Source of the DNA: Arcobacter cryaerophilus gv. crypticus
GTDB lineage: Bacteria > Campylobacterota > Campylobacteria > Campylobacterales > Arcobacteraceae
Direction: 5' to 3'
NCBI RefSeq assembly: GCF_002993025.1
Contig: NZ_NXGI01000012.1
Span: 31,879 to 95,878, forward strand
Length of the DNA stretch: 64,000 nucleotides
Shown here: positions 18,168-25,148 of the stretch, piece by piece
Layout: the number at the start of each line of letters is the position of its first letter
How positions within the stretch are numbered: position 1 is the first letter of the stretch
Made by a program: the position numbers and the translations under genes
The notes under the pieces: model-generated
The model's input: only the letters and a program-made list of their open reading frames with translations
Told to the model about the DNA's origin: nothing
The model's database searches: none

Positions 18168-18850
18168 CTCCTTTTTAGCATTGATAATGCTATATTAACC
18201 ATAAGTGCAACTACAAAAAGTACCAAACCTAAAGCAATACCAGTTTCAAATTCACCTTTTCCAGTTTCAAGTGAAATTGCTGTTGTAACTGTTCTTGTGT
18301 GATATTTTATATTTCCACCAACCATCATAGAAATTCCAATTTCAGTGATAATTCTTCCATAAGCAGTCATTGCTGCTGTCATTAGACCAAATCTAGCTTC
18401 AACTAAAGTTGTTAATAAAATTTGATAAGGTTTTGCACCCAAACCTTTTAAAGATAGATATAACCTTTTATCTGTTGATTCAACTTGTGCAGCGGTTAAT
18501 GCAATAATTATAGGTAAACCTAAAAAAATCTGACCTATAATTATCGCTTTTTGAGTAAATAGTAGATTATACTCCCCAAAAGCTCCTGCTTGTGATAGGG
18601 TTGTATATACAAGAAGTCCTATTACAACTGTAGGAAATGCCAAAAATGTATCTACAATAGTTTTTATTACAGTTTTTCCTCTAAATTGATAATAACCTAG
18701 TAAAAATCCCAAAGGAAGTCCCAGTATCAAACTAATCAATATTGACCAAGAAGATACTGTAACAGTAACAATTATTGCAGAATATACACTATCATTTCCA
18801 CTAATTAAAAGCTCAATAGCTTCTTTAAAACCATCTACTAACAGACTCAT
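18155..18850 (-). CDS. tupB: Tungstate ABC transporter permease
   Basis: 231 residues with about five membrane helices and the permease coupling loop (EARFGLMTAAMTAYGRIITEIG, about residues 150-172) that contacts the ATPase. The TupB-type feature is this short single-domain form next to a TupA protein. It lies 25 bases after tupA and overlaps tupC, so the three are cotranscribed. Confidence 0.92.
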   Translation of the reverse strand: MSLLVDGFKEAIELLISGNDSVYSAIIVTVTVSSWSILISLILGLPLGFLLGYYQFRGKTVIKTIVDTFLAFPTVVIGLLVYTTLSQAGAFGEYNLLFTQKAIIIGQIFLGLPIIIALTAAQVESTDKRLYLSLKGLGAKPYQILLTTLVEARFGLMTAAMTAYGRIITEIGISMMVGGNIKYHTRTVTTAISLETGKGEFETGIALGLVLFVVALMVNIALSMLKRRWTQ

Positions 18851-18875
18851 ATTTGATTACTATTTCCTATTTGTA

Positions 18876-19685
18876 TTATTTTGCATTTGGTGTGAATAGT
18901 GATTTATTTAAAAGTTTAAAATCTCCTATAAACTTTTGTGTATCAGCACTAACTAGCCAATCAGAGAATTTTTTTGCTAATTCATCTTGAACTTTTGGAC
19001 ATCTATTTTTATTTACAGGAATAACACTATATTGATTAAATAGTGAATTGTCATTTTCAACAACAATTTTCATTGTATTTGCATCACCTTTTTGAGACTC
19101 ATATTTAATCCAAGTTCCTCTATCTGTTAATGTATAACCATCTTTTTCAGCAGCCATATTTAGTGTAATAATCATTCCTTGTCCAGATTGAATATACCAC
19201 TTATCTTTTTCAGGTGTTACATCACTAACATTTTTCCACATCTCTAGCTCTTTTTGATGAGTTCCTGATTTATCACCTCTACTAATAAAATTTGCTTGTT
19301 TTTCTTTAATTGCTTTAAATGCTTCTTGAGTAGTTTTTCCTTCAACTTTAGCTGGATCTTTTTTTGAACCAACAATAACAAAGTCATTATACATAACCTC
19401 TTTTCTATCAATACCAAAACCTTCATTTACAAACTTTTTTTCAGCTTCTGGAGCATGTACTAAAAGTACATCAACATCACAATTTTCACCCATTTTCAAA
19501 GCTTTACCTGTTCCTGTTGATACCCATTTTAACTCTATTCCTGTATCTTGTTTAAATTTTGGAGCTAAACTATCCAATAATCCTGTATCTTCCGTACTTG
19601 TTGTTGTTGCCATCATTAAACTATTTGCAAATAAACTACTAGCTATTACTGCACTAAAACCTAAACCTACTAACAATTTTTTCAT
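18876..19685 (-). CDS. tupA: Tungstate-binding periplasmic protein
   Basis: 269 residues with a signal peptide (residues about 1-20, cleaved near SLFA). The mature protein begins with MATTTSTEDTGLLDSL, the TTTS motif that holds tungstate in TupA. A later SRGDKSGTH block also belongs to the ligand site. Campylobacter TupA binds tungstate very tightly and selectively over molybdate. It lies 16 bases after moeA, which places tungstate uptake in the cofactor operon. Confidence 0.94.
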   Translation of the reverse strand: MKKLLVGLGFSAVIASSLFANSLMMATTTSTEDTGLLDSLAPKFKQDTGIELKWVSTGTGKALKMGENCDVDVLLVHAPEAEKKFVNEGFGIDRKEVMYNDFVIVGSKKDPAKVEGKTTQEAFKAIKEKQANFISRGDKSGTHQKELEMWKNVSDVTPEKDKWYIQSGQGMIITLNMAAEKDGYTLTDRGTWIKYESQKGDANTMKIVVENDNSLFNQYSVIPVNKNRCPKVQDELAKKFSDWLVSADTQKFIGDFKLLNKSLFTPNAK

Positions 19686-19701
19686 TTTTTTCTCCTAATT
19701 T

Positions 19702-20949
19702 TTAATTTAAAATATCTGTATTATCTTCAAAATAAATACCATTTAAATCAAGAATTTTTACCTCTTGATTTAATTGTATATTTGAAGCAGAAGCATTTGT
19801 TACCAAAATTGAATTACTCTTATAAAAAGCGGTAATCATTCCAGAACCATAATTATTGTTATCTGTAACATAAAAATTACCATTTTGAACTCTTCCTAAA
19901 ACTATATTTACCCTCCCTTTTTTTGTTTTAAAACTACTTTGATTTATAGCTTTTATATATCCGTGATAAAAAGCATTTTCACCTTGAAGTTTTTTTAACA
20001 TTGGTATTACAAAAAGGTTTATATTTACCATTGCTGTTAGTGGATTTCCAGGCATACAAATAACCAAACTATTATCCATCTTTCCCATCATCATAGGACG
20101 CCCTGGTTTTACATTTACTCCATGAAAAGCTACCTCTAATCCATTTTTTAAAAAAGCATCAGCTACAAAATCAGCATCTCCCATAGAGATACCTCCACTT
20201 GTAATAATCACATCATATTTTTTTAAACTATTTATAAATTTTGTTGATTTTTCTAAATCATCTGGAATAACACCACAATAAGTTGCATTAAAACCTTTTT
20301 CATTTAATTGAGCAATAATTGCAAATGAGTTACAGTTATATATCTCTTCATTTGAAGCTCTTTGCCATGGCTCTTTGAGTTCATTTCCAGTTGATAAAAC
20401 AGCAATTGAAATTTGTTTATAAACTTCAACCATAACAACTCCTTGGCTTGCAAGTAAAGCAATATGAGAAGAGTTTATTTTCTCTCCTTTTTTTATTAAA
20501 ACATCAGCAACTTTTAACTCTTCAGCTTCTAATCTTAAGTTTGAACCTTTTTTTATATCATCAGGTATTGTTATACTATCTTGTGTAACACTTAAACAAT
20601 TTTCAATAGCAATAATAGTATCAGCATCTTTTGGTACCTTTGCTCCTGTCATTATTTTGTAGCACTCAAGTTTGCCAAGTAATTCATCACTATTTGTATC
20701 TTTATCTCCAGCAAAAATAGCTCTTTTTATTTTTAAAGTTTTTCCAGCATCAATAGCTTTAAAAGCAAATCCATCCATAGCAGAGTTATCAAAAGCTGGA
20801 AGATTTTTTACACATAATATATCTTTACTAGCAACTTTATTTAATGAAAAAGCTATTGGAATAATTTCACTATTTAAAGTTGTATTTGACAACTCTAAAC
20901 TCTTTTTAATTGCTTCATTAAAATCTAAATAGTTTAATTTTTCAAACAT
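19702..20949 (-). CDS. moeA: Molybdopterin molybdenumtransferase
   Basis: 415 residues, normal length. Signatures are LPAFDNSAMDGFAF near residue 60, MTGAKVPKDADTIIAIE, the MoCF-domain block SGGISMGDADFVADAF and KPGRPMMMG, and the C-terminal beta domain. MoeA inserts molybdate or tungstate into adenylylated molybdopterin. The gene starts two bases after the cysteine-desulfurase-like stop and is followed by tupA, so metal import and insertion are coexpressed. Confidence 0.95.
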   Translation of the reverse strand: MFEKLNYLDFNEAIKKSLELSNTTLNSEIIPIAFSLNKVASKDILCVKNLPAFDNSAMDGFAFKAIDAGKTLKIKRAIFAGDKDTNSDELLGKLECYKIMTGAKVPKDADTIIAIENCLSVTQDSITIPDDIKKGSNLRLEAEELKVADVLIKKGEKINSSHIALLASQGVVMVEVYKQISIAVLSTGNELKEPWQRASNEEIYNCNSFAIIAQLNEKGFNATYCGVIPDDLEKSTKFINSLKKYDVIITSGGISMGDADFVADAFLKNGLEVAFHGVNVKPGRPMMMGKMDNSLVICMPGNPLTAMVNINLFVIPMLKKLQGENAFYHGYIKAINQSSFKTKKGRVNIVLGRVQNGNFYVTDNNNYGSGMITAFYKSNSILVTNASASNIQLNQEVKILDLNGIYFEDNTDILN

Positions 20950-20951
20950 TT

Positions 20952-21941
20952 TTATCCTTTATTTAATACTTTTATTTGTAAATATCTTTTTGAAATAAGA
21001 TTAATAATTTTATCTATTTCACTAATTGAATAGCTTTTTTCAAAACTAAGTGTTATTGCGTTTCTGCTAGTAAGCTCATCATAACCCATAGCTTGAATAA
21101 CTCTTGATGGTTTTGATAAACCTAAACTACACCCTTCACCATTTGATATTAAAATTTCATCTAAAGCTAAAGTTCTTATTAACTCTCTTGCTTTTATACC
21201 TTTAAGTGCAAAATGAAGTGTGTATTCTAAGCTATTTTTATTGTTTATAAAGTAGTAAAGATTATCTTTTAAACTCTCTTCTAATTTTGTTTTAAAAATC
21301 TCTTTCATACTATTTTCAAATTTCTGATTTTTTAAAGATTGAAAAATATTATTTAATGAAATTCCATCTTTTTCAAAAATAGCTTGTTCTTCAAATAAAT
21401 TTTGATTAAAAAGTATTATTGCTTTTGTTGAAAAACCAGTTAGTTTGTATGAATCAAAATATATAGCATCACTATTTTTATCAAAAGAGGCACTTGCATT
21501 TGAAATAATTTTTGCATCTGTTAGTATTTTTACATTTTCTAAACTATTTTTATAAAAAGTATCAACTGTGTATGATGATAGAAACAAAAAATCTATCTTT
21601 TTATCTTTTAATTTATCTAAATTAATACTTCCATCTTTATTTAAATCTAAATATAAGATCTCAAATCCAAGAGAGCAAAAAATTTCACAAGCATCTATTA
21701 AACTTTGTGTTTCACCAAGACTTACTGCAATTTTTCCTTTTTTATTTAGTTGAAGTAATAAATATAAAAAACCACTCTTACAAAAAGAGAAATAGTTTAA
21801 ATTTTCAAATGCAAACTCTTTTTTAAAACTATCTTCTAAACTATTATAATCTTCATTATTTGATAAAATATTCAAAGATAATTTATCTTTAATATGCAGT
21901 TTTTGCATATTTTTATACTGCAAAAAATTTAGTTTATACAC
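20952..21941 (-). CDS. Diverged cysteine desulfurase-like PLP protein
   Basis: 329 residues, started at GTG two bases after the modE stop with an AAAGGA site. The fold type I pattern of IscS/NifS is traceable. YFDSYKLTG supplies the PLP lysine (K166). GEGCSLGLSKPSRVIQAMG is the active-site cysteine loop (C271). GETQSLIDAC aligns with the EHKAVLD segment of IscS. However, the PLP-stacking histidine is Thr (T78), and the Asp and Gln of the VDATQS segment appear as Asn and Ala. It is shorter at the N-terminus than IscS. The operon position between modE/fdhD and moeA suggests sulfur supply to FdhD or cofactor maturation. Activity is uncertain because of the substitutions. Confidence 0.75.
   Translation of the reverse strand: MYKLNFLQYKNMQKLHIKDKLSLNILSNNEDYNSLEDSFKKEFAFENLNYFSFCKSGFLYLLLQLNKKGKIAVSLGETQSLIDACEIFCSLGFEILYLDLNKDGSINLDKLKDKKIDFLFLSSYTVDTFYKNSLENVKILTDAKIISNASASFDKNSDAIYFDSYKLTGFSTKAIILFNQNLFEEQAIFEKDGISLNNIFQSLKNQKFENSMKEIFKTKLEESLKDNLYYFINNKNSLEYTLHFALKGIKARELIRTLALDEILISNGEGCSLGLSKPSRVIQAMGYDELTSRNAITLSFEKSYSISEIDKIINLISKRYLQIKVLNKG
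21891..21911. repeat. Second copy of the AATATGCA palindrome, inside the desulfurase-like gene
   Basis: An inverted repeat with outer halves AATATGCA and TGCATATT separated by five bases. It differs from the copy at 23507-23527 at only two of 21 positions. It lies within codons 11-17 of the downstream gene, just after modE. It may be an operator for ModE or another regulator, or an RNA hairpin. Confidence 0.5.
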
Positions 21942-21943
21942 TT

Positions 21944-22306
21944 TTATTTATCCTTTATTTTTATTAAGTTTTCACTTAAAAAAAGTTCATTAAATCTCTT
22001 TTTTGAATACTCTTTTATATCTTTATCCAAAATCTCATAAAGCTCTATTAACTCTTTTGCTTTAGATGTTAATTGTGAACCACTATCAACAGCTCTTCCT
22101 TTTTTTGTAATAACTAAGCTATCTTCAATAAACTCTTCAAGGATTTTTATATGACTCCAAGTTTTTTTATAGTTCATATTTAAATTTTTTGAAGCATCAC
22201 TAATTGAACCTGTTTTTTCAATCTCTTTTAAAATTTCTGTTTTTCCACTTCCAAAAATAAGATTTTGCTTATTATCTTCAATCCAAATTTTAACTTTGAT
22301 TTCCAC
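21944..22306 (-). CDS. modE: ModE-type winged-helix regulator, DNA-binding domain only
   Basis: About 120 residues from GTG at 22306. A longer frame reaches 22339 but overlaps the previous gene by 50 bases. The winged-helix core is typical of ModE: IFGSGKTEILKEIEKTGSI, SDASKNLNMNYKKTWSHIKILEE and a beta wing. The C-terminal MOP domains of E. coli ModE are absent, as in Campylobacter-type ModE. It should regulate molybdate/tungstate genes, perhaps including this operon. Without MOP domains, metal sensing may use another route, for example the TupC C-terminal domain. Confidence 0.85.
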   Translation of the reverse strand: MEIKVKIWIEDNKQNLIFGSGKTEILKEIEKTGSISDASKNLNMNYKKTWSHIKILEEFIEDSLVITKKGRAVDSGSQLTSKAKELIELYEILDKDIKEYSKKRFNELFLSENLIKIKDK

Positions 22307-22715
22307 TTTTAAGCCCTTTTTTTTCTCTAAAACATCCAAGTTGGCAATAACTCACTTCAATATCAGAGTTTTTAACAGTTGAACCAACTACTCTTAAAGA
22401 TGAATTTTTAGCTTCTTGCCACAAATTTTCACAAGGAATTCTTTGCTCTTTATAACTATTTTTTAATCTATTATAAATCTCTTCATCTTTAGCAAAAAAA
22501 TCTAAAGAGCCAAATACTCCAAGCTCACAATCTGTTATTTTAAGCCCTAAAGATTTTGTGATTGCACTCATGTCTTTAGCTTCAACTTTTATCTTTTTTG
22601 CTACTTTAAATGCTTTTAGACAAGATAGTTTTTTATTATCATCAAGATTTTCAAAAACTATTCTTTGTTGCTCATCACTCAAAGTAAAATCTAACTTATC
22701 GTCAATGCTAGACAT
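22290..22715 (-). CDS. Unknown protein with two C-x-L-G-x-F motifs
   Basis: 141 residues, soluble. The motif C-[EQ]-L-G-x-F occurs twice with similar flanks: ITDCELGVFG (Cys63) and VSYCQLGCFR (Cys124, with another Cys at 128). Further cysteines are at 32 and 95. The paired motif suggests an internal duplication and a metal, Fe-S or sulfur-handling site. The start overlaps the fdhD stop by eight bases and the stop overlaps modE, so it is embedded in the formate dehydrogenase maturation operon. The family was not recognised; a role in cofactor or sulfur handling is inference from position only. Confidence 0.75.
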   Translation of the reverse strand: MSSIDDKLDFTLSDEQQRIVFENLDDNKKLSCLKAFKVAKKIKVEAKDMSAITKSLGLKITDCELGVFGSLDFFAKDEEIYNRLKNSYKEQRIPCENLWQEAKNSSLRVVGSTVKNSDIEVSYCQLGCFREKKGLKSGNQS

Positions 22716-23496
22716 CTATTCTTCCACTATGAGTATAAAGATTCATCTTTTTACCTCTTGCAAATCCAATAAGTGTAAGACCGTGCTTATGTGCTGTTTG
22801 AACTCCTAGATATGTTGGTGCTGTTCTTGATACAACTATTGGGATTTTGTGCATCACAGCTTTTGTAACCATCTCAGAGCTTAATCTTCCACTTACAAAT
22901 AAAATTGATTTTGTTGTATCAAGACCTTGAAGTTTACACTTTCCAATTGCTTTATCAATTGCATTGTGTCTTCCTATATCTTCAGCTGTTACAGTTGTTC
23001 CATCAAGCAGATAAATCATAGCTTTGTGAACACAACCTGTTAAGTTATAAAGTTCACTCTCTTGATAAAACTTTTTAACTTCTGTATAAATAGTTTCTGG
23101 TTTTATTTTAAAAGCAGTTTGATTAAATGGGATTTCTAAACTTCCTTCAATATTTCCAGTAACTCCACCACCACAACCACTTACTAAAGTCTTCTCTTTA
23201 TATAAGTTTTGTAGTGAATTTTCATCTATTTTTGCTTTTACATCTACTCTTAATCCATCAGCACTAACTGTTAGCTCTTCTATGTCAGCAATAGAAGAGA
23301 TTACATTTTCGCTCATTAAAAAACCAATTGCATGGGCATCTTGGTCTTTTGGAATTGTCATCATAGATATAGCTTTTTCTCCGTTTAAATAAAGGTTTAG
23401 ACGTGCTTCTTCAATTGTCACGTCTTCAACCATATTGGCTTCATTTTCTATAAGTTTGTCAATAATTACTGTTTTTAAATATTTGCTATTATCCAT
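22708..23496 (-). CDS. fdhD: Formate dehydrogenase accessory sulfurtransferase
   Basis: 262 residues, normal length. Signatures include MTIPKDQDAHAIGFLMSE, the cysteine loop LVSGCGGGVTG (C108), TGCVHKAMIYLLDG and EDIGRHNAIDKAIG, all typical of FdhD. FdhD takes sulfur from a cysteine desulfurase and sulfurates the Mo/W-bis-MGD cofactor before insertion into formate dehydrogenase. The usual CxxC loop is CGGG here, with only the first cysteine kept. A strong palindrome lies 11-31 bases upstream of the ATG. Confidence 0.94.
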   Translation of the reverse strand: MDNSKYLKTVIIDKLIENEANMVEDVTIEEARLNLYLNGEKAISMMTIPKDQDAHAIGFLMSENVISSIADIEELTVSADGLRVDVKAKIDENSLQNLYKEKTLVSGCGGGVTGNIEGSLEIPFNQTAFKIKPETIYTEVKKFYQESELYNLTGCVHKAMIYLLDGTTVTAEDIGRHNAIDKAIGKCKLQGLDTTKSILFVSGRLSSEMVTKAVMHKIPIVVSRTAPTYLGVQTAHKHGLTLIGFARGKKMNLYTHSGRIDV

Positions 23497-23506
23497 GTTT
23501 TTCCTT

Positions 23507-23527
23507 AATATGCAAATTTTGCATATT
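23507..23527. promoter_or_regulatory. Perfect palindrome upstream of fdhD (candidate operator)
   Basis: Two 10-base halves (AATATGCAAA and its complement) around one central base form a perfect palindrome. It lies directly upstream of the AAGGA ribosome site of fdhD and 42 bases after the fdhC stop. A near-copy lies at 21891-21911. The symmetry suits a dimeric regulator such as ModE; a hairpin next to the ribosome site is the other reading. Confidence 0.6.
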
Positions 23528-23568
23528 TAAAATCTTTTTTTTAAATAGAAAAAGCCCTAAAGCCTTTC

Positions 23569-24534
23569 CTATCTTTTTAATAAATCTTTATCTTCTTCTA
23601 ATACATCAGCTCTTAGTTGTTCTAAGTACTCAATTGGTAATTTCCCAGTTATCACACCTGGAAGATAACCTTTTACTGAAACAAAGTATGAATATACTGT
23701 TTCAAATGTAAAGAACGAAATAATTGCACTACCCATAAAATGGATAAACAGAATAAATCTTTTTATCTGTATTGTTTGAGCATGTGTTGCTGCATCTGGA
23801 AACATAAACCAGATTGTAAAACCACTTAATACTAGTAAAAACCCAAATGCAACATACATATAGTAGTTGATTCTATTCATAGCATCATATTTTCCTCTTA
23901 AAAAGAATTTATGCCATATTTTAGAACTAGGTCTTACAAAGTATTTATGATCTTTAAATGCAATAACTGTAACAATAAACCAAACTGGAATCCAAGCAAC
24001 ACCAACAACTTCATGTGTAGCTCTCATAAGTCGAGGAATATATCCTCCACCTGTCCAGTTTCCAAATGTTATTGAAAAACCAGTTATAAACAGATAAATC
24101 ATAATTACAATATTTAACAAAATAACAACTCTTTGAAAAAGTGAATAAACTTGCACTTTCTCATTTTCTCTTGTAATTTTTGCTTGTTTTCTACCTTTTG
24201 CAACAATAAACATTATTGTAAATAGACAAAATTCAAATAAAAAAACCCAAGGAAGAAGATGTTGTCTCTCTTCAAATGCTCTTATAACTTCAGGAGCAAT
24301 TGCATCATATCTAGGTCCAAAAAGACCCACTTCCATCTGTTGATAGTGTGTTAAACTATCAAAAGGTACAATTTGTCCAGTAAAATTTCCTTTTAACATT
24401 TGCATTAAAAATTGGTAAACATAGTTTATATCAGCAATTGTTGCTAACCAAAAATACCAATATGTTAAAAGCATAAATATAAAGCCTACTATTACGTAAG
24501 CTTTATATTCACTTAGAAAACTTTTATTTTTCAT
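23569..24534 (-). CDS. fdhC: Formate dehydrogenase cytochrome b subunit
   Basis: About 321 residues. I place the start at ATG 24534, which overlaps the fdhB stop; a longer frame to 24579 would add 15 residues without membrane or family features. The first segment YVIVGFIFMLLTYWYFWLA and four further hydrophobic helices make a diheme cytochrome b. Histidines suited to heme ligation occur in ATHEVVGVAWIP and IHFMGSAI. It anchors the periplasmic FdhAB dimer and passes electrons to the quinone pool. The extended N-terminal region with an extra helix is typical of this phylum. Confidence 0.93.
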   Translation of the reverse strand: MKNKSFLSEYKAYVIVGFIFMLLTYWYFWLATIADINYVYQFLMQMLKGNFTGQIVPFDSLTHYQQMEVGLFGPRYDAIAPEVIRAFEERQHLLPWVFLFEFCLFTIMFIVAKGRKQAKITRENEKVQVYSLFQRVVILLNIVIMIYLFITGFSITFGNWTGGGYIPRLMRATHEVVGVAWIPVWFIVTVIAFKDHKYFVRPSSKIWHKFFLRGKYDAMNRINYYMYVAFGFLLVLSGFTIWFMFPDAATHAQTIQIKRFILFIHFMGSAIISFFTFETVYSYFVSVKGYLPGVITGKLPIEYLEQLRADVLEEDKDLLKR

Positions 24535-25138
24535 AAGCTTTATCCCAACCAAATGGTGTTGATTGAGTTCCATGACCAAAAGATAAAACTCTTTCTCTAT
24601 ATATATTTGCTACAGATTCAGCATCTCCAACAAGTAGAGCTTTTGTTGAACACATAGCAGCACATACAGGAACTTTACCTTCAGCTATTCTGTTTTGACC
24701 ATATAGTTCTCTTTCATGTTCACTATTTGTATCTTCAGGACCACCAGCACACATAGTACATTTATCCATAACACCTTTTGTACCAAAAGCTCCATTACTA
24801 GGAAATTGTGGTGCACCAAAAGGACAAGCGTATAAGCAGTATGAACAACCTATACATTTGTTTTTATCATGTAAAACGATACCATCTTCTCTGATGTAGA
24901 AACAATCAACTGGACAAACCTGCTCACAAGGTGCATCTGTACAATGCATACAAGCAACAGATAATGAAAACTCCATTCCTTGTTTACCTTCATTTACAGT
25001 AACAACTTTTCTTCTACTAATCTCAACTGGTAACTCATGTGCTGAGGCACAAGCAACTGAACAACCATCACAATGAATACATCTATTTTCATCACAATAG
25101 AACTTCATTCTTGCAAAATTTATTTTATTATTACTCAT
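24524..25138 (-). CDS. fdhB: Formate dehydrogenase iron-sulfur subunit
   Basis: 204 residues with four [4Fe-4S] cysteine groups: CDENRCIHCDGCSVAC, CMHCTDAPCEQVCPVDC, CIGCSYCLYACP and CTMCAGG with a late CAAMC. This is the ferredoxin-like electron-transfer subunit between FdhA and the cytochrome b. It starts ten bases after the fdhA stop and its own stop overlaps the fdhC start, showing tight coupling. Confidence 0.95.
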   Translation of the reverse strand: MSNNKINFARMKFYCDENRCIHCDGCSVACASAHELPVEISRRKVVTVNEGKQGMEFSLSVACMHCTDAPCEQVCPVDCFYIREDGIVLHDKNKCIGCSYCLYACPFGAPQFPSNGAFGTKGVMDKCTMCAGGPEDTNSEHERELYGQNRIAEGKVPVCAAMCSTKALLVGDAESVANIYRERVLSFGHGTQSTPFGWDKAYEK

Positions 25139-25148
25139 GTTACTTCTC

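Noticed and set aside
17166-19685. Molybdate (ModABC) rather than tungstate transporter
   Set aside because: The binding protein has the TupA TTTS motif and the permease is the short TupB form, so Tup is the better call; dual use of molybdate is not excluded.
23528-23568. Intrinsic terminator after fdhC
   Set aside because: The AAAGG/CTTT stretch gives only a four to five base-pair stem with mismatches, too weak to list.
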